Shown: positions 1-5,432, counted from the first letter of the stretch. The stretch: 5,432 nt of DNA from Pedosphaera sp. (GCA_009695405.1 SIAZ01000243.1:1-5432); one strand, 5' to 3'. The notes: generated from the sequence alone by a model not told the origin. Numbers and translations: made by a program.

Positions 1-122
1 TGCTCCTCAATCCATCTCCGTAACCACTCCACTTCCTCAGATCCCATCCGTCGCCCTTGCAATACTAGTTCTTTAAGCACGCCCTGCTTTATGAGCTCTT
101 TGCCACCGGTAGTCCAGCTCAT
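1..122 (-). CDS. DUF4338/DruA-like protein, N-terminal 40 codons only (runs off the left edge)
   Basis: The frame opens at ATG (122-120), directly after an in-frame TGA (125-123), and stays open to the window edge. The peptide begins MSWTTGGKELIKQGV and continues with a segment reading LVLQGRRMGSEEVEWLRRW. A short 'QGR.(I/L/M)...(D/E)...(I/L)R.(L/W)I.E' opening is, from memory, how DUF4338 proteins begin. That family includes DruA of Druantia defence systems and many multicopy, transposon-associated proteins in Planctomycetes and Verrucomicrobiota. Only the first 40 residues are visible, so the catalytic part cannot be judged. No Shine-Dalgarno sequence is seen upstream. Its position next to a decapitated DUF481 gene favours a mobile-element origin over a defence island. 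Another helical N-terminus with a similar pattern remains possible. Confidence 0.5.
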   Translation of the reverse strand, partial: MSWTTGGKELIKQGVLKELVLQGRRMGSEEVEWLRRWIEE

Positions 123-142
123 TCACCGACAACTTGTGAATG
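120..142. repeat. Perfect 7-bp inverted repeat over the start codon of the DUF4338-like gene
   Basis: CATTCAC (120-126) and GTGAATG (136-142) are exact reverse complements separated by 9 nt. The left arm contains the minus-strand ATG of the DUF4338-like gene, so in its mRNA a hairpin would pair the start codon. It also lies at the presumed boundary with the truncated DUF481 gene, so it could be a subterminal structure of a mobile element. A 7-bp repeat can arise by chance, and no function is shown. Confidence 0.4.
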
Positions 143-152
143 CACCGAGTAG

Positions 153-608
153 AACCGCCTCTTGACCGACCGTTGGTACTTCTCAGCCTTGGTGGATGGT
201 CGTGCCGATCGTATCGCCGGCATTAATCACCGGGTGAGTCTTGCACCTTCTGCCGGTTATTATGCGGTCAAAAACGAAGACATTTCCCTCTCATTCGAAG
301 CCAGTCCTGCGCTCATTTTCGAGAACCTAGTCGGCACAGGTTCGACCACTTATCTGTCACTACGCTTCGCAGAAAACTTTCGCTGGAAAATCAACGAGCA
401 GGCCTCTCTCCAACAGAAACTCGAATACCTTCCGCGAGTAAGCGCCTTCGAAGATTATGTGGCTAACTTTGATCTCACTCTATCAACAAAAATCACCGAA
501 AAACTCAGCGCCAATATCACCTTTCAAGACTTCTATCGTTCTGTTCCAGCCATTGGCCGCAAAGAAAACGACCTGAGACTCCTCGCCGGACTTGGCTACA
601 CCTTCTGA
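153..608 (+). pseudogene. DUF481 (YdiY-like) outer-membrane protein, C-terminal fragment
   Basis: The frame gives about 150 residues of alternating hydrophobic/polar beta-strands, beginning near TDRWYFSALVDG and ending in AGLGYTF. In DUF481 proteins the DRWY...VDG...D.I segment, the 'LSP..GYY' strand, a 'LRFAE.F' strand, an 'EYLP' strand and a final '(R/K)KNDL.L.AG.GY.F' strand occur in this order; the equivalents here are DRWYFSALVDG, SLAPSAGYY, LRFAENF, EYLP and RKENDLRLLAGLGYTF. A terminal Phe is the usual recognition signal for outer-membrane barrel assembly. The N-terminal part of the domain and any signal peptide are missing. An in-frame TAG lies at 150-152, the only early start is a TTG at 162, and no ribosome binding site precedes it. 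Family members are usually 250 residues or more. I read this as the 3' remnant of a gene interrupted at about 143-152 by the element carrying the DUF4338-like gene. It could not be exported as it stands. Confidence 0.75.
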
Positions 609-689
609 TCCCATAAAAACTCAAAAAACTTGGATGAGGCACGCAGCACCCGCAGATTAGTAAATTAGGCGATTAAGTTCTGTTCTCCG

Positions 690-706
690 GTTTTGAAATT
701 CGAAAC
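690..706. repeat. 17-nt near-palindrome at the 3' end of ispH
   Basis: GTTTTGAA-A-TTCGAAAC is symmetrical at 7 of 8 arm positions around a single central base. It ends on the last base of the ispH stop codon (TAG, 708-706), in the 97-bp gap between the converging DUF481 fragment and ispH. It is AT-rich, has no room for a normal hairpin loop and no following T-run, so it is a poor intrinsic terminator. A protein-binding site or chance symmetry is equally possible. Confidence 0.25.
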
Positions 707-1587
707 TAATAAATCGCAAATTGATCCTTCGCAGACTTCTGTTTGGCAATCGCTCTCAAGGCATTCTCGACTTCATTGACTGCCTCGTCGGTAGTGGAGG
801 TTCCTGCTGTCAAACCTACCGTCTCGCCTAATTCGAACCAACTAGGCTGAATATCCGCTGCCGCTTGAATATGGTGCACACGCTGGCAGTGCTTTCGGCA
901 AGTGGTGACGAGTTCTCTGGTGTTGTTGCTATGCAACCCTCCAATCACAATCACCACGCTACACTTACTCGCAAGGGTCTCGGCAGCCTGTTGACGAAGT
1001 TTGGTAGGCTGGCAGACCGTGTCCCGAAATCGAATCTCGCTTTGAGGAAAACGACTTCGAAGTCTCGCCACTAAATGACGAACCTTTTCAATATGTTGAG
1101 TGGTCTGCGAAACAACACCCAACCGCTTGTATTCGCCCAATTGATCGATATCCGCCTCGGTTAAAACCACATCGTAGACCTCCAGATCTTCGGTCATACC
1201 GCGGACCTCAATGTGCTGACGTTGACCAATAATGACCGGATGGAACCCTTCCAAAACTAATTTCTTTAGGGCGGCATGGGCAACATGCACGAGAGGACAA
1301 GTCGCCTCCAAGACAGTGCGCCCTGTCGCCCGTGCAGCGTTGATCCGCACCTCCGATGCGCCGTGAGCGGTGATCAATAGTGTCGCCGTGGCGACTTGGT
1401 TTAGATCCGTCGCAAACTGGACCCCACGCTCGCGGAGGTGCCTTAACACTCGTTCATTGTGGACCAGTTCCCCCAAAATAGTCACCGGACCGGCCTCTGC
1501 TTGCCGTGTCGCTAGCCTAATGGCGTCGCGAACACCAAAACACATACCGAGGTGTTCTGCCCGTAAAATCTTTATCGACTCATTCAT
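706..1587 (-). CDS. ispH: 4-hydroxy-3-methylbut-2-enyl diphosphate reductase (IspH/LytB)
   Basis: IspH catalyses the last step of the MEP pathway, reducing HMBPP to IPP and DMAPP with a [4Fe-4S] cluster in the cytoplasm. The 293-residue length fits the family. All three cluster cysteines are present: C16 in GMCFGV, C97 in ATCPLV and C192 in DTVCQPT. The diphosphate- and substrate-binding residues are also visible: H43 (GELVHN), H75 (ITAHG), H125 and proton-relay E127 (QHIEVRG), T162/T163 (SQTTQ), N222 (GGLHSNNT) and S264 (AGTST). The usual S-S-N-T is S-N-N-T here, and the usual AGAST is AGTST. The ATG at 1587 places the GMCFGV motif at residue 14, as expected; only a weak GTAGG precedes it. 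The gene follows the regulator gene at 53 bp on the same strand, so co-transcription is possible but not shown. It appears intact and functional. Confidence 0.95.
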   Translation of the reverse strand: MNESIKILRAEHLGMCFGVRDAIRLATRQAEAGPVTILGELVHNERVLRHLRERGVQFATDLNQVATATLLITAHGASEVRINAARATGRTVLEATCPLVHVAHAALKKLVLEGFHPVIIGQRQHIEVRGMTEDLEVYDVVLTEADIDQLGEYKRLGVVSQTTQHIEKVRHLVARLRSRFPQSEIRFRDTVCQPTKLRQQAAETLASKCSVVIVIGGLHSNNTRELVTTCRKHCQRVHHIQAAADIQPSWFELGETVGLTAGTSTTDEAVNEVENALRAIAKQKSAKDQFAIY

Positions 1588-1640
1588 TAGCTTTGCCTAC
1601 CAAAGTATTACATTTCATCTGTGGTTAAATGCTCAAGAAA

Positions 1641-1949
1641 TTACAGTGTTTTACTCTGGCGTACAATCTGTTCGAGTAGGTCGATATAGGCGGCGAAAGT
1701 CGAACGGCCCAATAATGTCAGACAACAAGTGGTAAGGGGCCGTTTATTGTGAAACGATTTTGTCACGGCGACATAGCCCACTTCCTGCAAGGTGCGAATA
1801 TGGGTGATTAGATTCCCATCGGTCATCGACAAGGTATCGCGCAGTTCCGTAAATGAGATATCCACTGAGGCGGCCAGCATCGACATTATCCCCAACCGCC
1901 CCTTCTCGTGGATCACCCGATCTAGATTCAGAAAAGGTTCTGTATTCAC
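1641..1949 (-). CDS. Winged-helix transcriptional regulator (PF13601-like, ArsR/MarR-type fold)
   Basis: This 102-residue protein is a single DNA-binding domain. A first helix LDRVIHEKGRLGIMSML (9-25) is followed by SFTELRDTL (32-40), a recognition helix TDGNLITHIRTLQEVGY (43-59), then a beta-wing with VTKSFHNKRPLTT (62-74) and a C-terminal helix FAAYIDLLEQIV that probably dimerises. The 'TDGNL..H...L...GY' and 'KSF..(K/R)RP.TT..LT..GR' patterns are typical of the PF13601 winged-helix family. The start is GTG (1949-1947), overlapping the TGA of the upstream membrane-protein gene (GTGA), which implies translational coupling. Such regulators often sit with a membrane protein of unknown function. 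It may control its own operon and possibly ispH downstream; this is inference. An odd detail is a Cys-Cys pair (75-76) at the wing strand, where family members usually have Tyr-Arg or similar. No ligand-binding domain is present. Confidence 0.85.
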   Translation of the reverse strand: MNTEPFLNLDRVIHEKGRLGIMSMLAASVDISFTELRDTLSMTDGNLITHIRTLQEVGYVAVTKSFHNKRPLTTCCLTLLGRSTFAAYIDLLEQIVRQSKTL

Positions 1950-2566
1950 GGCGACGGGATCCGTTCAGTCAAACGTAGATAGAAAGCGTAGGATAAGTGA
2001 ATGATACCGAAAATCCCCCCCATCCAGAGACAGGCTCCCCGTCCATCCAGTTGAGGTAAAATGCTTCCACACCGAGCTAAAGTGAGGCTAAAACCTAATA
2101 TAATCAGCGCCCAAGAAAAAAGGCGGACGCCCCGCTGCATAAAAAACGCCGCTGAATTAAGGGCTATTCCATAGAGAACCGTCCACGCCCCAACGAGACA
2201 TCCAAGATCTAGAATTTCCGGTTTCAAAATTCCAGCGATTGCAACCACAACGCCTGCTAAAAAGCCTGGCAGGGCAGACTCTGCAATCCGGCGGGTTGGA
2301 GCGGTCCAAAAAGGTTCCGCCGCCCCGATCGCCTGCTTGCGGATAATCCACATCGACCCAGCCAAAGCGATGAGAGCCGCACCCAACCACAAAAGAATGA
2401 ATCCAATAGAATCGAACCCGCCCTTCAACCATCCTAGCAGACCCGTGGTCAATCCAACACCACCCGACACTAACATCGTGGGAGCCAGCGCGCGTCGATA
2501 AACAGCGGTACGCTCCATAAGAACACGAATCGTCTGTAAGTTTTCCGCTGCCCAATTCGAATCCAT
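1946..2566 (-). CDS. Six-TM integral membrane protein of unknown function, paired with the regulator
   Basis: I do not recognise a characterised family. With the ATG at 2566 the product has 206 residues, starting MDSNWAAENLQTIRVLMERT, a soluble amphipathic segment. Six hydrophobic stretches follow at about 28-48, 55-75, 98-115, 120-139, 149-165 and 179-197. A conserved-looking cytoplasmic loop, AAEPFWTAPTRRIAESALPG, lies between TM2 and TM3. An ATG at 2611 would add 15 residues (MFLLTSLALYRKVSP); I prefer 2566 because the helix beginning DSNWAAENL looks like the natural N-terminus, but neither start has a Shine-Dalgarno sequence. No enzyme or transport motif is visible. The 4-nt overlap with the winged-helix gene downstream suggests that the two act together, for example as a membrane component whose amount is set by the regulator. 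That role is inference. Confidence 0.8.
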   Translation of the reverse strand: MDSNWAAENLQTIRVLMERTAVYRRALAPTMLVSGGVGLTTGLLGWLKGGFDSIGFILLWLGAALIALAGSMWIIRKQAIGAAEPFWTAPTRRIAESALPGFLAGVVVAIAGILKPEILDLGCLVGAWTVLYGIALNSAAFFMQRGVRLFSWALIILGFSLTLARCGSILPQLDGRGACLWMGGIFGIIHLSYAFYLRLTERIPSP

Positions 2567-2860
2567 GGGAGAGACTTTGCGATACAAAGCTAATGAGGTC
2601 AAGAGAAACATTTGTGCTTTAATTGACAGCCCATCGTGACTCGGGTTGTTGCCGAAACGATGCTAATTTCAGCGGCGGCACTGCCCAAACTTATCGTCTT
2701 CTATCACTCTTGAGCCTACCGCTTTTTGGCAACTCATCCCAGCGGCAGGTTAGCTCACTCTATCCAGCAGAGGTCGGACGGTCGCGGGACTCAACCCAGT
2801 TGTTTCAACCAGCCTCGATCAATCGCCAATAGAACTCGACTCTTAAAACCCAGTCAGTAG
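2567..2860. other. Intergenic stretch between divergent genes; no gene seen
   Basis: This separates the minus-strand membrane-protein cluster from the plus-strand esterase remnant, so the promoter of the cluster should lie in the left part. The short frames here have no family-like motifs. A TTGACC lies on the minus strand at about 2599-2594, but no -10 box is found at the right spacing. A weak bulged inverted repeat (CATCGT near 2632, ACGATG near 2657) has 19 nt between its arms. No convincing operator, RNA or terminator is visible. Confidence 0.5.
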
Positions 2861-3787
2861 CCTTCTAAAATAACTCTTAAATCGCCGATCCTAGCCCTTC
2901 TCTTTCTTTACACTGGACTCCACTCCGGCCAAGCACTCGACGCATCACAACAACCACAGAAAACTTTCGCAGATATTCCTTATGGCACTCATGCTCGCCA
3001 TGCCATCGACTTTTGGAAAGCCCCTGGACTTGGGCCTAAACCGTTGCTGATTTACATCCATGGAGGCGGCTGGATAACGGGAGACAAAGGTCAAAAGATG
3101 CCGGATCTCCAACCGTTTTTGACCAAGGGCATCTCCTGTGCCGCTATCAACTACCGACTTGCACCCGACTACCCACTTCCAGCACCCGTCCATGATGCGG
3201 CGCGCGCGATTCAATTTTTTCGATTGATGGCCACTGCTTGGGATATTAACCCAAAGCGCATTGCCCTAACAGCCCCCAATGCGGGTGGTTGCACAGCACT
3301 CTGGCTTCTCCTGCACGACGACCTAGCCAATCCACAGGGAACCAACTCTCTTTTACGTCAATCCTCGAGGGTTTGCGCCGCTGCAGTACAAGTGCCTCAG
3401 ACCTCCATTAACCCTAAGATCATCACTGCTTGGCTTGGATCGAATGTGCTCCAACACCCAATGATCTTTCAGTCAGTCGGAGGAAAATCGAGAGATGATG
3501 TGCTCGAGAATGAAGCCAAATATCAAAGCCTCTATCTCGAATTTTCACCGATAAATCATGTCGATGCCAACGATCCCCCTTTATTTATTACCTGCAGTGC
3601 AGAAATGGGCCTTCCAGCGAGGGACGCCAGTCACGGTATTCATCATCCCATTTTTGGCGTGAAACTAAAAGAGAGGTCTGACTCAGTTGGGCACGAATGT
3701 CATTTGCTCATTCCAGGCTTCGCAAAATCGCCTACATATTCCGACTCAACTGACTTTCTCTTGTCGAAGTTGCTAGCCCCTCCCTAA
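2861..3787 (+). pseudogene. Secreted alpha/beta-hydrolase (esterase/lipase type) with start codon and nucleophile Ser lost
   Basis: The frame is open from after a TAG (2858-2860) to the TAA at 3785-3787, and its whole length looks coding. Codons from 2891 give a hydrophobic LALLFLYTGLHSGQALD stretch like a signal peptide. Next comes DIPYGTHARHAIDFWKAPG (from 2972), then LLIYIHGGGW with the oxyanion-hole HGGG. No ATG, GTG or TTG occurs before TTG 3044, which lies inside the core fold; ATA (2870) or ATC (2888) would be needed to start correctly. Numbering from TTG 3044, the nucleophile elbow, normally G-x-S-A-G, reads A-P-N-A-G-G with Asn at 79 (3278-3280, AAT). The acid (D177 in ANDPP) and a His pair (H200/H201 before PIFG) are still present. 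Homologues act on ester bonds, often of acetylated sugars. Two separate lesions make this most likely a recent pseudogene; a non-catalytic secreted protein is the alternative. Confidence 0.7.
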
Positions 3788-3953
3788 ACAAAAATGACCC
3801 TTATTTCCCTGTTCGCTCCTTCGAAAGAGTATTTCAGCACAAGGGGCGCCCTTAGCTGATCATCGGTTGACGGATGCGGCTCTCGGTGTGCAGGCTTACT
3901 GACCAACCTCCCAGAGCACCTGATTTTAGCCCTAACCACTCTCCTTTCCCGAG

Positions 3954-4751
3954 ATGAACTACTGTCCCCAGCGTCACCGTGGATTTACTTTAATCGAACT
4001 CTTAGTGGTGATTGCCATCATTGCCATATTAGCTGGAATGCTTTTGCCGGCCTTAGGTAAAGCGAAGGTCAAGGCCAATGCCACTCGATGTATCAGCAAT
4101 CAAAAGCAACAATCCCTCGGCTATACGATGTATGCCGATGACAACCGAGATTCGATGCCGGCCCACGGCGACTGGGGCACAGTCGGGGGTGAGATTTGGT
4201 CCTCTAAATTCGGAATCCCTCTGCGCTCGGCTGTCGTTCGGACCAAGGTAAGTATCGTCCACGATAACTATGCTTGGGAAACAAATCGCCCTCTCAACGC
4301 CTACGTCCCTGCACCGGAAGCCTTTCGTTGTCCGTCCGATAAGGGCGACAGTTTCTGGCCTGCTGAATCGAAAAAAGGCTGTTTTTTAGCGTGGGGCAAT
4401 AGTTACCTTGTCATGTGGGCGGTCGACTGGTTTGGAGTGAAACACATCACTGGCAATCTAAGTTCACCCACCACTGCAGGAGATTCCAAACCGATTAAAA
4501 GTTCGGAAATTGCTTTGAACTCTTCCACCAAAATTATTCAGGGAGACTGGCCTTGGCATGGAAGCCGCGACGCTGGTGATGGAGTCGTCACCTCCGCCGC
4601 GCGGGCGAGTAGTCTCTGGCACAATAACAAAGGGCAACGCGGTTGGAATATCATGTATGGCGATGGTCATGTCGCTCTCTTCCGATTTCCCAAGGACTAC
4701 GATCCAAGCGATATAAATAATAAGGTGAACATCGAGGCCGCTTGGTGGTGA
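3954..4751 (+). CDS. Pseudopilin-like protein with prepilin N-terminal cleavage/methylation signal
   Basis: The N-terminus MNYCPQRHRG-FTLIELLVVIAII is a textbook type III signal. PilD-type peptidase should cut after G10 and methylate F11, and E15 is the conserved Glu5 of the mature protein. The hydrophobic helix runs to about residue 34 (ILAGMLLPALGKAK). The globular part has RCISNQKQQ (C46), YADDNRD (60-66), FRCPSDKG (C126) and a C-terminal WHNNKG...YGDGHV (H223, D237-H239). This architecture is typical of the large paralogous families of processing-associated pseudopilins in Planctomycetes, Lentisphaerae and Verrucomicrobiota, which are thought to assemble in or use a type II secretion/type IV pilus-like machinery at the inner membrane and periplasm. 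The classic motif has nine residues between His and DG; here there are thirteen. The length of 265 is normal. No assembly genes are nearby, so it is a solitary copy. The ATG lacks a clear Shine-Dalgarno sequence. Its substrate or partner is unknown. Confidence 0.9.
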   Translation: MNYCPQRHRGFTLIELLVVIAIIAILAGMLLPALGKAKVKANATRCISNQKQQSLGYTMYADDNRDSMPAHGDWGTVGGEIWSSKFGIPLRSAVVRTKVSIVHDNYAWETNRPLNAYVPAPEAFRCPSDKGDSFWPAESKKGCFLAWGNSYLVMWAVDWFGVKHITGNLSSPTTAGDSKPIKSSEIALNSSTKIIQGDWPWHGSRDAGDGVVTSAARASSLWHNNKGQRGWNIMYGDGHVALFRFPKDYDPSDINNKVNIEAAWW

Positions 4752-4799
4752 TCAGTGTTGCTGTCGTTTCACCAATCACCTCCCAAATTCGGGGCAAGT

Positions 4800-5270
4800 T
4801 TACTCTGCAGTTACACGATAAAACCCACCCTCCTCTTTCATCAGTGCTTCGCTAAATTGCCCCTCTGTTCTCCCCTCATTTATCTGCACCGGAATGCCAT
4901 CCAAACTCGAAATTCGCCAAACTCGATAAATCCAGCCTTTCACCGGATTCCAACGAAGCTGTATTTCGCCTTTCAAAGTTCGTTCTAAAGTCAGCTGCAA
5001 AGTCGGATGCGCCTCACTCTCAGTTATGTCTGTCAATTGGGTGGGAATCACTTGGTATCCCTGACTCTCGGAATTTGACGAACCAAGAAAAACGAGTACT
5101 CCCGTCACATCAGAGGGACCCGCAGGGCGCACTGCCCCAAGGATTGAAAGCGCACGAGAATCAATCCAAACCCTGATTCCAAGGCGGCCAGTGCTATTGC
5201 TCACTGACACACTTTGATCGCTCCCAAAGATCGATTGGCTGTGGTCAAAATATATATGACGCAGGGTCAC
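4800..5270 (-). CDS. C-terminal segment of a secreted protein: OB-fold/DUF5689-like module plus FYRV tail, probably truncated
   Basis: From GTG 5270, preceded by AAGGG at a spacing of 6 nt, the frame encodes 156 residues. Residues 1-85 include IRVWIDSRA, GPSDVTGVLVFLGSS and GYQVIPTQLTDIT. This resembles the OB-fold/DUF5689-like modules of large secreted nuclease or lamin-tail proteins, where '(L/Y)EG..V.L.+V' begins the domain and 'G..DVTG(V/I)...' and 'Y(Q/R)(L/I/V).P....DI' end it. Residues 103-156 (IQLRWNPVKGWIYRVW ... EEGGFYRVTAE) match the short beta-rich C-terminal module seen on many Verrucomicrobiota exported proteins. The domain appears to start upstream of the GTG: PLNSLEGQRV is encoded in frame between 5300 and 5271. 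There is no signal peptide, so the product alone would stay in the cytoplasm. Probably the 3' remnant of a longer gene. It converges on the pseudopilin gene with a 48-bp gap. The family call is from memory and moderate. Confidence 0.55.
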   Translation of the reverse strand: MTLRHIYFDHSQSIFGSDQSVSVSNSTGRLGIRVWIDSRALSILGAVRPAGPSDVTGVLVFLGSSNSESQGYQVIPTQLTDITESEAHPTLQLTLERTLKGEIQLRWNPVKGWIYRVWRISSLDGIPVQINEGRTEGQFSEALMKEEGGFYRVTAE

Positions 5271-5309
5271 CCGTTGCCCTTCTAAGGAGTTAAGGGGACT
5301 TCCAGAAAC

Positions 5310-5432
5310 TCAATTCGCGGAAAGAAATGTGTCTAAAAGGTGAGTAAGCAGGGCTGGGTTTTCGTCCAAGACAGCATGCCTGAATTGATCCGTCCCGCTG
5401 AACTTTCCTTCTTCTCTCTGACTGAACGCTTG
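5310..5432 (-). CDS. Unrecognised protein, C-terminal 40 residues only (enters from the right edge)
   Basis: The frame is open from the window edge to a TGA at 5312-5310. It encodes a peptide with FSGTDQFRHAVLDENPALL followed by an amphipathic-looking helix THLLDTFLSAN. Composition and helix pattern look like a real protein end, and the other two frames on this strand carry stops or poor composition. I do not recognise the family. It is in the same frame as the segment downstream (4800-5309), separated only by the TGA. It may therefore be a separate upstream gene, or part of the same gene split by a nonsense change. Confidence 0.5.
   Translation of the reverse strand, partial: QAFSQREEGKFSGTDQFRHAVLDENPALLTHLLDTFLSAN

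Noticed and set aside
1..122. A Druantia anti-phage defence system
   Set aside because: Only the first 40 residues of a DUF4338-like protein are visible and no druB-druE or other defence genes are present. DUF4338 proteins are often simply mobile-element genes.
1588..1640. Possible ispH promoter (TTGAGC...TAATAC on the minus strand)
   Set aside because: The spacing is about 20 nt and the -35 match is poor, so it is not enough to claim a promoter separate from the upstream genes.
1370..1735. 121-codon open frame on the plus strand across the start of ispH and the end of the regulator gene
   Set aside because: It is antisense to two clear genes and its sequence resembles no protein family.
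2157..2555. 132-codon open frame on the minus strand
   Set aside because: It lies entirely inside the six-TM membrane protein gene in another frame and reads as Trp/Cys/Arg-rich nonsense.
2567..2611. Minus-strand TTGACC as a -35 box for the membrane-protein cluster
   Set aside because: The nearest TAT-like hexamer is only 12 nt away, too close for a sigma-70 promoter, and it would lie inside the alternative N-terminal extension.
2623..2832. 69-codon open frame on the plus strand between the membrane protein and the esterase
   Set aside because: Its composition (many Ser, Arg and Cys, no hydrophobic core) and lack of any recognisable motif look like chance, and no ribosome binding site is seen.
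3841..3853. AAGGG-GCG-CCCTT mini-hairpin downstream of the esterase frame
   Set aside because: A 5-bp stem with a 3-nt loop and no following T-tract is too weak to call a terminator.
4747..4780. GGTGAT/ATCACC inverted repeat between the convergent pseudopilin and OB/FYRV genes
   Set aside because: The stem is only 6 bp with a 22-nt loop and no T-run on either strand. It overlaps the pseudopilin stop codon and is not a convincing bidirectional terminator.

Overview
The window looks like chromosomal DNA from a Gram-negative bacterium of the Verrucomicrobiota (PVC group). Base composition is close to balanced. This placement is inferred from gene content: a type III (prepilin) signal protein with a C-terminal H...DGH motif, a two-gene unit of a six-helix membrane protein and a PF13601-like winged-helix regulator, an HGGGW esterase of the kind common in that phylum, and a secreted protein ending in an ...FYRV module. 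No rRNA, tRNA, CRISPR array or complete mobile element is visible.

Layout from left to right. (1) Positions 1-122, minus strand: the first 40 codons of a gene leaving the window, resembling the N-terminus of DUF4338 (DruA-like, often transposon-borne) proteins. A perfect 7-bp inverted repeat covers its start codon. (2) Positions 153-608, plus strand: the C-terminal barrel portion of a DUF481 outer-membrane protein that lacks its N-terminus and signal peptide, apparently cut off at about 143-152 next to the element in (1). (3) Positions 2566-706, minus strand: a compact cluster of a six-TM membrane protein, a winged-helix regulator overlapping it by 4 nt (GTGA), and ispH, 53 bp further on. (4) Positions 2567-2860: no gene seen. 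(5) Positions 2861-3787, plus strand: an alpha/beta-hydrolase esterase reading frame that has a signal-peptide-like N-terminus but no usable start codon there, and an Asn in place of the nucleophile Ser; probably a decaying gene or a pseudoenzyme. (6) Positions 3954-4751, plus strand: an intact pseudopilin-like protein. (7) Positions 5432-4800, minus strand: the last 40 codons of an unrecognised gene ending at a TGA, then, in the same frame, an orphan C-terminal segment (OB-fold/DUF5689-like plus a FYRV tail) whose domain seems to begin upstream of its only plausible start codon.

How the genes work together: the only convincing functional unit is the minus-strand cluster. The regulator and membrane protein are probably translationally coupled, and IspH, an essential [4Fe-4S] enzyme of the MEP isoprenoid pathway, lies close enough to share their transcript. 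The rest is a mosaic of solitary or broken genes, which suggests an accessory, eroding stretch of chromosome. I found no convincing new multi-gene system. The points most worth checking are the three independently damaged genes and the mobile-element junction at the left end.
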